DNA of 28,367 bases from CAWDNM01 sp964521195 (GTDB lineage: Bacteria; Actinomycetota; Coriobacteriia; Anaerosomatales; JAAXUF01). Below the pieces are notes generated by a model that ran no database searches, had not been told where the DNA came from, and saw only the letters and a list, made by a program, of their open reading frames with translations. The translations under genes and the position numbers were made by a program. Location: NCBI GenBank assembly GCA_964521195.1, contig CAZFRE010000012.1, positions 1 through 28,367 of the forward strand. The letters run 5' to 3'. Of this stretch, positions 8,096-15,366 are shown in pieces. The stretch's first letter is position 1; every line of letters begins with the position of its first letter.

Positions 8096-8605
8096 CTACA
8101 GCAACCGGGCCACGAGCACCACGTCCACCGGCTCGCCGTCGGAGATCACCGCACGCCTGCAGTAGCCCTCACGCTCGAACCCGAGACGCTCGTAGAGCTC
8201 GAGCGCACGCGGGTTGCTCGTCCACGCCCAGGCTTGGATGCGGCTGACGCCATGAGCAGGAGCCCACGCGATGAGCGCGTCGACGAGCCGTGTCCCTATC
8301 GACTGCCCGCGAAACGCGCGGTCGACCGAGAGCGAGAAGGTACCCGCGTGCGTCTCTTCTGCGCGAGAGCCGCCTTCGAAGTCGAGCAGGCCGACGATCT
8401 CGTCATCGAGCATCGCCACCAACATCGTCGAGTTCGCCGGCTCGATGCGGGAGTGGATGAACTCGATCTCCTCGGCGAGCGTGGGTGGCGAGTGCCGGAA
8501 GATGCCGGGCAGGTGCTCGGCGAACAGGCGGGTCGCGAAAGACTGGAGCGCCGCCGCGTCATCCTCGGTCGCATGGCGGATGCTCACCGCGACGAGCTCA
8601 CTCAT
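8096..8605 (-). CDS. GNAT family N-acetyltransferase
   Basis: This 169-residue protein has the GNAT order. An N-terminal strand (VSIRHATEDDAAALQSFATR) is followed by a central strand (ETHAGTFSLSVDRAFRGQ), the acetyl-CoA pyrophosphate loop RGQSIGTRLVDALI (R-x-x-x-I-G/A pattern), and the C-terminal ALELYERLGFEREG motif. It is predicted to transfer an acetyl group from acetyl-CoA to an amine; the acceptor is unknown. The ATG at 8605 overlaps the stop of the upstream DUF3052 frame in ATGAGTGA, indicating translational coupling. The longer upstream extension of this frame lies inside the DUF3052 gene and is rejected. Confidence 0.9.
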   Translation of the reverse strand: MSELVAVSIRHATEDDAAALQSFATRLFAEHLPGIFRHSPPTLAEEIEFIHSRIEPANSTMLVAMLDDEIVGLLDFEGGSRAEETHAGTFSLSVDRAFRGQSIGTRLVDALIAWAPAHGVSRIQAWAWTSNPRALELYERLGFEREGYCRRAVISDGEPVDVVLVARLL

Positions 8606-9626
8606 CGTGACCGCCACCTGTCTCACGACCGCCCGATGGGCCCGCCGGCCTGAGCCGGAACGCAGACCACGTATCGTCGATGCTGACCAGCCCAAGCGGA
8701 CGCATCGCCAGGCCCTCGGCGATCGCCCACACGCTGTCGCGGCTCATGTCGAGCCCGGCGGCCTTGGAGCCCTTGCGGTAGAAGACCCATATCGCGGCTG
8801 TTTCGGCCAAACCTGCGACGGCAGGCGGCATGAGCGCTTCAAGCTCGGCTCGCGTGTTCACGAACAGGAACACGAGGTCTGCCTCGGCTGCATCGACGAG
8901 CGCCGAGCCCTCGGGCAGGCCGAGCGACTCGACGACGCCTGGCGCGCCGTTGATCACCGCGAACGTGGTGCCCGGCTTGATCCGGGCCTTCTCGGCGACC
9001 GTCTTGTCCGCCATCGCAACCTCCAGAGTCTGTGTCAAGCCGCCTGGGCGCGTCGAGGGTCGGGCGAATGGGCGGGTGGTTCCCTGGTCTGCCAGCCCCG
9101 CCGGCCGCCAGTATACGTCGGCAGGGCACACGCACGGACTGCGGTGACACGCGGGGCACGCCGGCGCCATTTCGCTCGCGTAGAAGCCGTCGATCCGCCG
9201 CTCGCACGCGAACCCGAGTCGCCGCAGCGTGCCGGCGAGCGGCGCTCGGCCCGTGGGCGCGTGGACCCACGCGTACGCGAGCAGGCCCGCCGCGCCCAGA
9301 CGCTCGCACTCCTCGCAGGCCTCGCGCACGAGCTGCGTCGCGATCCCACGATCGCGCGCTTCCGGGCAGACCGCCGCGATCCGCACGGTGCAGACGGGCG
9401 ACGGCAGCCCCGGGACCTCGGCCTCGCTCGCGCCAAGCACCGCGGACACGAAGCCCACGACCCGCTCCCCTTCGACGGCGACGCGGTGACTCCCGCTCGC
9501 CGCCAGATCGAGGTCCCAGAAGCCGACGCCGAGCGACACGTCCAGCAGCGGTCCGATCGACGCGAGGTCGGCCGTCGTCGCCGGGCGTGAGTCGTGAAGG
9601 GCGCGCGCCTCAGGCATCGCCGGCAT
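8598..9626 (-). CDS. GNAT acetyltransferase continuous in frame with DUF3052 domain
   Basis: One 342-residue frame holds two modules. Residues about 10-175 are a GNAT domain: CTVRIAAVCPEARDRGIATQ is the acetyl-CoA loop, then GTLRRLGFACERRIDGFYAS, ending with a cysteine-rich CPACHRSPCVCPADVYWRPA that could bind a metal. A Pro/Thr/Arg linker of about 25 residues leads to MADKTVAEKARIKPG, the start of a DUF3052-type protein (GTTFAVINGAPGVVESLGL, LVFLFVNTRAELEAL, IWVFYRKGSKA). An ATG at 9014 with TGGAGG 5-6 bases upstream would yield the DUF3052 module alone (138 residues). Either a fusion or an N-terminal gene that lost its stop codon is possible. The start at 9626 has GAGGAG upstream and overlaps the preceding gene. 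Confidence 0.75.
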   Translation of the reverse strand: MPAMPEARALHDSRPATTADLASIGPLLDVSLGVGFWDLDLAASGSHRVAVEGERVVGFVSAVLGASEAEVPGLPSPVCTVRIAAVCPEARDRGIATQLVREACEECERLGAAGLLAYAWVHAPTGRAPLAGTLRRLGFACERRIDGFYASEMAPACPACHRSPCVCPADVYWRPAGLADQGTTRPFARPSTRPGGLTQTLEVAMADKTVAEKARIKPGTTFAVINGAPGVVESLGLPEGSALVDAAEADLVFLFVNTRAELEALMPPAVAGLAETAAIWVFYRKGSKAAGLDMSRDSVWAIAEGLAMRPLGLVSIDDTWSAFRLRPAGPSGGRETGGGHDE

Positions 9627-9831
9627 CGGACTCCTCGGCCAGCCCCTGTCCTCGGGCCGCCAATGCGACACGGATCTGCGCGATCGCCTTGCCGCCCATG
9701 CCGTGCAGGCGGTAGAGGTCGGATTCGCGTACTCGGGTCAACTGATCGAGCCGCGTGTAGCCGGCGCGGGTGAGGGCGCGGCGGGCCGCGGTGGATAGCC
9801 CTTCCGGAAGGTCATCGGTTGCGTCTGGCAT
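9610..9831 (-). CDS. RpoA C-terminal-domain-like helix-hairpin-helix protein
   Basis: This 73-residue protein has the sequence LPEGLSTAARRALTRAGYTR followed by LDQLTRVRESDLYRLHGMGG and KAIAQIRVAL. The pattern resembles the alpha C-terminal domain of RNA polymerase and similar small helix-hairpin-helix proteins (L-hxxxG-hxxL..-V....L..hhGhG..ah..h). DNA or protein binding is likely, but no partner can be named. I use ATG 9831, which has GAGAGG 8 bases upstream; a GTG at 9840 is too close to that site. It overlaps the following GNAT gene by 17 bases. Confidence 0.75.
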   Translation of the reverse strand: MPDATDDLPEGLSTAARRALTRAGYTRLDQLTRVRESDLYRLHGMGGKAIAQIRVALAARGQGLAEESDAGDA

Positions 9832-9854
9832 GCGAGGCACCTCTCTTGTCGTCG

Positions 9855-10415
9855 TCAGCGGGCCACCGTGTAGCGCAGGTGGACCGTGCCGTTGGCGAAC
9901 CGGCGCTCGTCGAGCAGCGCGAGATCGAGGCGGACGTGCTCGCCGAGGAAGCGCAGCCCGCCACCCACCACCACCGGCACCACATACAACTGGTACTCGT
10001 CGACGAGCCCGGCCTCGATCGCGCAGGCGGCAAGCGTCGGGCCGCCGATGCTGAGATCGAGGTCCGACTCGGCCTTCATCCGGCGCACCTCCTCGGGGTC
10101 GAACGTCCGCGCGATCCTGGTCCGCTCGGTCGGCGCGGCCTCAAGCGTCGTCGAGTACACGACCTTTTCCGCGGCCCGCCACAGTGCGCCGAATTCGCGG
10201 ACCGGGGCCGGCTCGGACGGGTCGGTGCCCAAGGTCTCCCATACGGCCATGAGCTCGTACATCCGTCGCCCGAAGAGGTACGTCCCGGCTCCTCGCTCGA
10301 GGTCGTTGATGAACGCGTGGACCTCTTCGTCGGGTTCGGCCCACTCAAAGCCGCCCGACTCATCTGCGACGAAGCCGTCAAGCGACATGATCGCCGAGTA
10401 GACCAGCTTCCCCAT
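9855..10415 (-). CDS. Dihydrofolate reductase / RibD C-terminal family protein
   Basis: This 186-residue protein belongs to the bacterial RibD_C/DHFR-like group. The N-terminal motif YSAIMSLDGFVADESGGFEW contains the conserved SLDGF; FGRRMYELM is the NADPH-side helix region, and LSIGGPTLAACAIEAGLVDE with YVVPVVVGGG is the family's C-terminal signature. Such proteins are putative NADPH-dependent reductases, and most single-domain members have no proven substrate. The ATG at 10415 follows AAGGGG. It lies 43 bases before the next plus-orientation-independent gene on the same strand (stop at 10459). Confidence 0.9.
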   Translation of the reverse strand: MGKLVYSAIMSLDGFVADESGGFEWAEPDEEVHAFINDLERGAGTYLFGRRMYELMAVWETLGTDPSEPAPVREFGALWRAAEKVVYSTTLEAAPTERTRIARTFDPEEVRRMKAESDLDLSIGGPTLAACAIEAGLVDEYQLYVVPVVVGGGLRFLGEHVRLDLALLDERRFANGTVHLRYTVAR

Positions 10416-10458
10416 CCGTCGGTCCCCTTCTCACGGCGCGTCCGCAAGACGCTGAGGC

Positions 10459-10839
10459 CTACCAGTACCGCGTGCAGAACAGGTGTGGCAGCATCGGGCT
10501 CGACTCCAGCTCGGCACGCTCCGCAGGATCGGTGATCTCGGGCGCGATTCCCGCCCCGTTCAGCGCCGCGTGAGCGTACTCGGCCATGCGGTGCTCGCCG
10601 TCGGTCTTCCGATACGCCCAGGCGAGGTTGCCGGTGATGACCTCGCCGAAGACCGCTCGCATCTCGACGTCGGTCGCTTCGGCCGGATCGGGCATCGCCG
10701 AGATGAGCGCCTTCGACTTCGCGGACAGGCCTACCGCCTCCTCGGTGTCGGCGTGCGCCTGGCACCAGTTGCGTATCGCGCTGTACGCCTCTGTGAACGT
10801 GATCCCGTCCAAGCCGAATCCCACGTCACTCGCGGCCAT
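10459..10839 (-). CDS. Conserved-looking protein of unknown function, 126 aa
   Basis: I do not recognise the family. The protein starts MAASDVGFGLDGITFTEAYS and ends SSPMLPHLFCTRYW; it is rich in helix-forming residues, with a middle section AVFGEVITGNLAWAYRKTDG. There is no signal, membrane helix or obvious catalytic motif. I chose the ATG at 10839 because GGGGAG lies directly upstream; the extension to 11031 reads through the divergent promoter region. The YciI-like gene starts divergently at 11030. Confidence 0.7.
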   Translation of the reverse strand: MAASDVGFGLDGITFTEAYSAIRNWCQAHADTEEAVGLSAKSKALISAMPDPAEATDVEMRAVFGEVITGNLAWAYRKTDGEHRMAEYAHAALNGAGIAPEITDPAERAELESSPMLPHLFCTRYW

Positions 10840-11029
10840 ATCTCCCCTGTCTGTCGCGCACCGTCTCCCAGTCAGTCTAGCCGCGCTTCTCGGCGGGCGC
10901 ACGCCGCGCCCTCCCGCACTCTTGGCCCGCACCGTCGTCGACGAACACCCGCGACCACCTCGCGTTAGCTCCGCCTCGGCAGTGGAGATACACACCCCAG
11001 TCCCAACCCGGCCGATAGGAGCGTCTGTC

Positions 11030-11416
11030 ATGCCTCAATACGGAGTCATCGTCTACTCGCCGGCACCCGCCGACCCCAACGCACTCACCGAAGAGCATCT
11101 GCGCGCGCTCGACGACTACCCCGCGCAAGCAAAGGCGCTGCGCGGCAAGGTGCTCGGCGGTTCGTACTTCCCCAAGGAGCGCGGGTTCGCCCTCGGCCCC
11201 AGCGTGGCAGGCATGGCGGTGGAGGGGGACACGGCCCGGGCCGGCACGCTTGCCGACACGGATCTCGTGGTAGCCGCGTTCTTCGTGCTGGCAGCGCCGA
11301 GCATCGAGGTCGCGACGGAGATCGCGAAGCTGCACCCGGCGGTGCGCGACGGCGGCATCGAGGTGCGGCCGCTGTTCGTGCCCGAAGGGCAGGTCCAAGA
11401 CGACTACGCAGACTGA
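11030..11416 (+). CDS. YciI/YCII-related domain protein
   Basis: This 128-residue protein begins MPQYGVIVYSPAPADPNALT, then LTEEHLRALDDYPAQAKALR, GGSYFPKERGFALGP and DLVVAAFFVLAAPSIEVATE, ending HPAVRDGGIEVRPLFVPE. The order (YGVxhY, a helix, a central G-G-xx hairpin, a helix with 'A...hHP' and 'I EVRPL') matches YCII/DGPF proteins, a ferredoxin-like dimeric fold often linked to ECF sigma factors or small-molecule turnover. No enzyme activity can be assigned. The ATG has AGGAG 8 bases upstream. Confidence 0.82.
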   Translation: MPQYGVIVYSPAPADPNALTEEHLRALDDYPAQAKALRGKVLGGSYFPKERGFALGPSVAGMAVEGDTARAGTLADTDLVVAAFFVLAAPSIEVATEIAKLHPAVRDGGIEVRPLFVPEGQVQDDYAD

Positions 11417-11519
11417 CGCCGCCGGCAACGGCTCCTGCGAGTCGCACCGTCGCCGACCGACGTCGCGCGCCCGCATGGGGCGGTGAAGCCGGTCCGCTCG
11501 GACTGTCCGGAGGTGGGAC

Positions 11520-11984
11520 GTGCCAACGATCGTCGACTTCGAGAACGTGTCCACGGCGGGACTCGAGTCCTCGCCCGTCGCCAGCGCGCTTGCGGGTCTG
11601 CGCGCGAACGAATCACGCTACTTCATGAACAAGTACAAGCACCGGTTCAGCGTGGTGCCGGCGACCGACAGCGCCGACACGCTCGAGTACGTGAACCGGA
11701 TCCTCAAGACCGAGCGCGACATCGAGTTCGCCGCCACACCGTTGGAGACCTCGCGCTTCCAGGTCGAGAACCTCGACATGGCCTACGTGTTCTACGAGGA
11801 CGGGCTGTCCGTCAATGTGATGTACTCCGTCGACGACCCGAAGAAGCGAGCCGTCGGCTTCAAGCTCTCGGAAGGCATGGACGTGCCCGCGGAGCTTGAC
11901 GGGAAGTTCAAGTTCGCCCGGCAGAAGTCCAAGCTGGCGGGGACGATTCGCGGCTCGTTCTTCGTGATCAAGGGCGAGTACTAG
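11520..11984 (+). CDS. Unknown protein, 154 aa
   Basis: I do not recognise the family. The protein starts MPTIVDFENVSTAGLESSPV (GTG start, GGAGG 7 bases upstream) and contains FMNKYKHRFSVVPATDSADT, an aromatic stretch DMAYVFYEDGLSVNVMYSVD and a lysine-rich end KFKFARQKSKLAGTI. It looks like a globular alpha/beta protein with many charged residues; there is no signal or membrane segment. It lies 103 bases after the YciI-like gene and 40 bases before the AlkD-like gene, all on the plus strand. Confidence 0.7.
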   Translation: MPTIVDFENVSTAGLESSPVASALAGLRANESRYFMNKYKHRFSVVPATDSADTLEYVNRILKTERDIEFAATPLETSRFQVENLDMAYVFYEDGLSVNVMYSVDDPKKRAVGFKLSEGMDVPAELDGKFKFARQKSKLAGTIRGSFFVIKGEY

Positions 11985-12024
11985 CGGCTGACGGCGACCG
12001 GTGCGAAGGCAGGACGTGGTGGCT

Positions 12025-12732
12025 ATGGACGTGGATTCGGTCATGCGGGAGCTCAAACGTCTCGGCACAGAGCGCACCAGGAAGAGCTACCTGTCCCGTG
12101 GGGTGAGGGAGCCACTCTTCGGCGTTGCTACGGGGGCCATGAAGCCGCTCACGAAGCAGATCGGCGTGAACCAGGCGCTCGCCGATGAGCTGTGGGACAC
12201 AGGCAACTTCGACGCGATGTATCTCGCAGGAATGGTCGCGGATGTCGGCGCCATGACCGAGGCCGACTTCGACCGGTGGATCGACGGCGCCTACTGCTCG
12301 ATGCTGTCCGACTTCGTCGTCGCGGTGACGCTCGCCGAGTCGGACCTCGCGCAGCCGGTGGCGAACCGGTGGATCCGCAGCGGCGACGAAAGCCGCGCGG
12401 CGGCCGGCTGGGCATGCTACGAGTGGCTGCTGGGCTGGCGGCCGGACACGTACTTCGAGCCGGAGACGGTCCGCGAACTGCTGCGCCTCGCCGCCGCCAC
12501 CGTGCACACCGCACCACCACGCGTGAAGCGGGCCATCAACGGCTTCATCACCGCCGTCGGCGTGTCGTTTCAGCCGCTGCACGCCGAGGCGCTCGCGACC
12601 GCCGAGGAGATCGGCGCGATCGAGGTCGTCTCGGACGGTTCGGCCAAGACGCTCGGCAGTGCCGCCGCTCAGATCCGCACCGCCGCCGAGAAGGGTCGCA
12701 TCGGCTTCAAGCGCCGGGCAGTACGCTGCTGA
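12025..12732 (+). CDS. AlkD-like DNA alkylation repair protein
   Basis: This 235-residue all-helical protein resembles the DNA alkylation repair (AlkD/ALR) family: ELKRLGTERTRKSYLSRGVR, LFGVATGAMKPLTKQIGVNQ, LADELWDTGNFDAMYLAGMV and DFDRWIDGAYCSMLSDFVV fit its successive helical repeats. AlkD enzymes excise N3- and N7-alkylated purines. The family's catalytic Asp/Trp positions cannot be confirmed without alignment. I use the ATG at 12025; the frame opens at GTG 12001 without a ribosome site. The next gene converges with a 6-base gap. Confidence 0.82.
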   Translation: MDVDSVMRELKRLGTERTRKSYLSRGVREPLFGVATGAMKPLTKQIGVNQALADELWDTGNFDAMYLAGMVADVGAMTEADFDRWIDGAYCSMLSDFVVAVTLAESDLAQPVANRWIRSGDESRAAAGWACYEWLLGWRPDTYFEPETVRELLRLAAATVHTAPPRVKRAINGFITAVGVSFQPLHAEALATAEEIGAIEVVSDGSAKTLGSAAAQIRTAAEKGRIGFKRRAVRC

Positions 12733-12738
12733 GCTCCG

Positions 12739-13140
12739 TCAGTCCCTGCCGCGATCCCAGTCGCTCGCCAGCCGCGCGCGTCGATCCATCTCCCCGGTCA
12801 CGAGCGACTCCGCGATGCGCAACGCCTTGAGCCGGTTGCGCTGCAGGGTGTGCTGTGACGTCCCGGGCGCGAACCTCATCCGCGCGTTCTCGGTCCTGCC
12901 CGCCATCGCTTCGAGCGCATCGAGCGCTTCCTGCAGCTCGGGGTCGGAGGTGCGCTCCGCCGCGAGCGCACCGTCCTCCATCAGCGCCGAGACGATCGCC
13001 AAGGCCTTCACGTTCTGTGTCAGCATCGTGTGCTGCCACGTCCCTGGCGTCAGCTTCCGCAGTGCCTTCTCGGACTTGCCCGCGAGCGAGGCGATCGGCG
13101 CGCGTGCCTCGCGTAGCTCATCCGGCGTGAAGTCATCCAT
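12739..13140 (-). CDS. Small protein built from two copies of a PGT-QHT repeat
   Basis: This 133-residue protein contains a clear internal duplication. Residues about 19-55 (LAGKSEKALRKLTPGTWQHT then MLTQNVKALAI) align with about 78-115 (MAGRTENARMRFAPGTSQHT then LQRNRLKALRI). Each unit is followed by a helix leading to an acidic or glycine residue. I do not recognise a named family; the repeats suggest a pseudo-symmetric helical hairpin protein. The ATG at 13140 follows GGGAG. It converges with the AlkD-like gene. Confidence 0.75.
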   Translation of the reverse strand: MDDFTPDELREARAPIASLAGKSEKALRKLTPGTWQHTMLTQNVKALAIVSALMEDGALAAERTSDPELQEALDALEAMAGRTENARMRFAPGTSQHTLQRNRLKALRIAESLVTGEMDRRARLASDWDRGRD

Positions 13141-13208
13141 CGAGGCTCCCTACGTGATGCCCCAAGTCGCCCGAGCGGATGCCGTGGCGCGCAGCCCGGC
13201 CCGGCACG

Positions 13209-13625
13209 CTATCCGTACGTCCGCTTGATCTCGGCGTACGCATCCGCCACAAGCTGCTCGAGCACCGTCAGATCCACGTCGGAGAGCCGCTTGATGTAGA
13301 TGCAGCCCTTGCCGGCCGTGTGTTTGCCGAGCGCGCCGAGCGGTTCCGCCAGCGAATCCAGGCTCGTGCCCAGGTACACGGTCAGCGCGGCCTTTCGGGA
13401 CGCGAATCCCACGGGGAACCAGTCGCCCTCTTGTCTGCTGGACGACTTGTAGTGGTAGGTGCCGAATCCGACGAGGCCCGAGCTCCACACCTGTGGCTCC
13501 TCCCCCGTCGCTCGCTTCATGATCTCGAGCAGGCTCAGGCAGTCCTGACGGCGCCTCTCATCGGCGATCTCGCCGATGAAGGCCTCGACGGTCTGGTCCG
13601 TGCGGTGCGTCTTGATGGTGCCCAT
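13209..13625 (-). CDS. DUF1801 domain protein (copy C, divergent)
   Basis: This 138-residue protein matches the larger subgroup of DUF1801: VEAFIGEIADERRRQDCLSL, EPQVWSSGLVGFGTYHYKS, WFPVGFASRKAALTVYL and KGCIYIKRLSDVDLTVLEQL. It is distinct from copies A and B, which have the YGxPTFDL type. The function of this subgroup is unknown. The ATG at 13625 has GGAGG 6 bases upstream. It lies just downstream of the DUF4386 gene on the same strand (25-base gap), so it may belong to the TetR-controlled transcript. Confidence 0.88.
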   Translation of the reverse strand: MGTIKTHRTDQTVEAFIGEIADERRRQDCLSLLEIMKRATGEEPQVWSSGLVGFGTYHYKSSSRQEGDWFPVGFASRKAALTVYLGTSLDSLAEPLGALGKHTAGKGCIYIKRLSDVDLTVLEQLVADAYAEIKRTYG

Positions 13626-13650
13626 GGGGACCTCCGTTCGCGATCACCGA

Positions 13651-14391
13651 TCACACGCCTAGCGTAGCAGCATCCCAGCTGTCCGGGCGGCTCGTGCCCG
13701 ACAGCTCCGCCCCGGTCGCCGCCGACTTCGTCGTGAGGAGCACCGTGCCGACCCACGCGAACCACACGATCGACAGCAATCCGAACACGATCGAGGCGTC
13801 GTGCAGCGGCGGCGCAACCGACAACAGACCCGCTACGCCGATCGCCGAGCCGAACCACGCGAGCGGCCTGGGCAGTGCACTACCGCGCAGGGCGGCCGCG
13901 CTCACCAGCACTATCCACAGCCCGCCGAGGATCTCGCCGCCCGCGCCTCCAAGCGCTTGCGCGACTGACTCGATCGACTGCCATACCACCGGGGCCGAGG
14001 CCGGGTCGGTCTGCACCAGGCCGACAACGGTGGTCATGCCGTAGTTGAACACCATCCCGCTCGTGACGAGCGCGAACGACCACAACAGGCCGATCGCGGT
14101 GGCGGCGCGCATCATGGCGGGCGCGCCGTCCTTGAGCCGGTCGTAGAGGACAAAGGCCAGGACCGCGAGTGCGAACCCGTAGAAGACGTACGTGATGAGG
14201 TACATCGCGTACATGCTCGCGTAGTTGGCGACGACGAGCGCGACCTTCTCGGCGGCGGTCCCGGCACCGAGGTAGTCGACGACAAGCAGGAAGTACGGCA
14301 TCGCACAGAGCAGGGCGAGCGCGATGTAGAGTGCCGCGACACCTCCGGCCTTCTGGCGCCTCGCATCGTCGCGGGTGAGTGTGCCGTTCAT
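13651..14391 (-). CDS. DUF4386-like multi-pass membrane protein
   Basis: This 246-residue protein has about six hydrophobic helices, including ALYIALALLCAMPYFLLVV, YLITYVFYGFALAVLAFVLY, AIGLLWSFALVTSGMVFNYG, LGGLWIVLVSAAALRG and FGLLSIVWFAWVGTVLL. The architecture and spacing resemble DUF4386 proteins, which are of unknown function. I start it at ATG 14391, with AAGGAGG 6-7 bases upstream; an upstream ATG at 14406 includes that site. It is transcribed divergently from the TetR gene across two palindromes and is the likely target of that repressor. Confidence 0.8.
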   Translation of the reverse strand: MNGTLTRDDARRQKAGGVAALYIALALLCAMPYFLLVVDYLGAGTAAEKVALVVANYASMYAMYLITYVFYGFALAVLAFVLYDRLKDGAPAMMRAATAIGLLWSFALVTSGMVFNYGMTTVVGLVQTDPASAPVVWQSIESVAQALGGAGGEILGGLWIVLVSAAALRGSALPRPLAWFGSAIGVAGLLSVAPPLHDASIVFGLLSIVWFAWVGTVLLTTKSAATGAELSGTSRPDSWDAATLGV

Positions 14392-14445
14392 GATGACCTC
14401 CTTCATCGGGCTGCGGCGTTTGCGCACCACGCCACGTACGCTATA

Positions 14446-14483
14446 CTTACTAAGTAAGCCGAGTGTGTCACTTACTTAGTAAG
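14446..14483. promoter_or_regulatory. Paired palindromic operators between the DUF4386 and tetR genes
   Basis: Two 13-bp palindromes, CTTACTAAGTAAG (14446-14458) and CTTACTTAGTAAG (14471-14483), are exact reverse complements of each other, with centres 25 bp apart. They sit in the divergent intergenic region, the usual place for a TetR-family operator. A TTGCGC-N16-TATACT candidate promoter for tetR (14420-14447) overlaps the first copy. Confidence 0.8.
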
Positions 14484-14506
14484 TATGTCAACCCCATGGG
14501 AGCAAG

Positions 14507-15187
14507 ATGGCGAAGAAGGCTCGTGACGGCGCCGCCCGGTCCGGTGAGCGCCTCCCCTTGAACAGAGATCGGGTCCTCGGCGCAGCCGTCGAGGTCGCCG
14601 ACGAACGCGGACTCGGCGCAATCACCATGCGCGAGGTGGCCTCCAGGCTCGGTGTCGAGGCGATGTCGCTCTACAACCACGTCGCGAACAAGGACGATAT
14701 CCTCGACGGCATGGCCGATCTCATCGCGGGGGAGTTCGATCTGCCCGACGACGTCGACGACTGGCGCGAGGCGATGCGTCGTCGCGCGGTCTCCGCGCAT
14801 GAGGTCTTCGGCCGCCACCCCTGGGCACCGGCGCTCTTCGACTCGCGCGAATCGAGCGGACCGGCGAGACTGCGGTACTACGACTGGGTTCTCGGCAAGC
14901 TGGTGACGGCCGGGTTCGCGCTGGAGGATGCGGTTCGGGCGTTCTCCCTGCTCGACAGCTACATCTACGGCTTCGGCATTCAGCAGTTCAACATGGCAGC
15001 CGACGGCGACGCGTCATCCGAGGAGATGGCCGAGGCGATCCTCGCGTCGATTCCCGCCGAGACCTACCCGCACCTGCATCGGATGGCGTCGCACGCGATG
15101 GACACCGGCTACGATGCAGAGGCCGACTTCAACTTCGGGCTCGAGATCATCCTCGACGGGCTGGAGCGGGTCCTCGACGCGTCGTGA
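14507..15187 (+). CDS. TetR/AcrR family transcriptional regulator
   Basis: This 226-residue one-component regulator has an N-terminal DNA-binding domain, with RDRVLGAAVEVADERGLGAI leading to the helix-turn-helix TMREVASRLGVEAMSLYNHV and ANKDDILDGMAD. The remainder (from about residue 85, WREAMRRRAVSAHEVFGRHP) is a TetR_C-type ligand-binding domain. It probably represses itself and the divergent membrane protein through the two palindromes at 14446-14483. The ATG at 14507 follows GGGAG. The ligand is unknown. Confidence 0.92.
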   Translation: MAKKARDGAARSGERLPLNRDRVLGAAVEVADERGLGAITMREVASRLGVEAMSLYNHVANKDDILDGMADLIAGEFDLPDDVDDWREAMRRRAVSAHEVFGRHPWAPALFDSRESSGPARLRYYDWVLGKLVTAGFALEDAVRAFSLLDSYIYGFGIQQFNMAADGDASSEEMAEAILASIPAETYPHLHRMASHAMDTGYDAEADFNFGLEIILDGLERVLDAS

Positions 15188-15249
15188 CCCGACTGGTGGC
15201 ACCGATGCTCCGGTCAGGGCTGCTCCGAAGACGTACTCCCCCCGACCGG

Positions 15250-15269
15250 CTCCCCGTCCTCTCGGGGAG
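15250..15269 (+). terminator. Candidate terminator hairpin after the tetR gene
   Basis: CTCCCCG and CGGGGAG form a perfect 7-bp stem with a 6-base loop, 62 bases after the tetR stop and between convergent genes. There is no clear T tract, so this is tentative. Confidence 0.4.
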
Positions 15270-15366
15270 TTCGACCGGATGCTGATTCACGAGAAGCACC
15301 GGCAGTTGGTGGAACGCCTGGAGGGACTGCGGTTCCTGAGGTCTTGCCGGCCCAGCCGAAGTCCTT

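Noticed and set aside
8271..9590. 439-codon plus-strand open frame
   Set aside because: It lies antisense to the two GNAT/DUF3052 genes; its sequence is Arg/Pro-rich and shows no domain.
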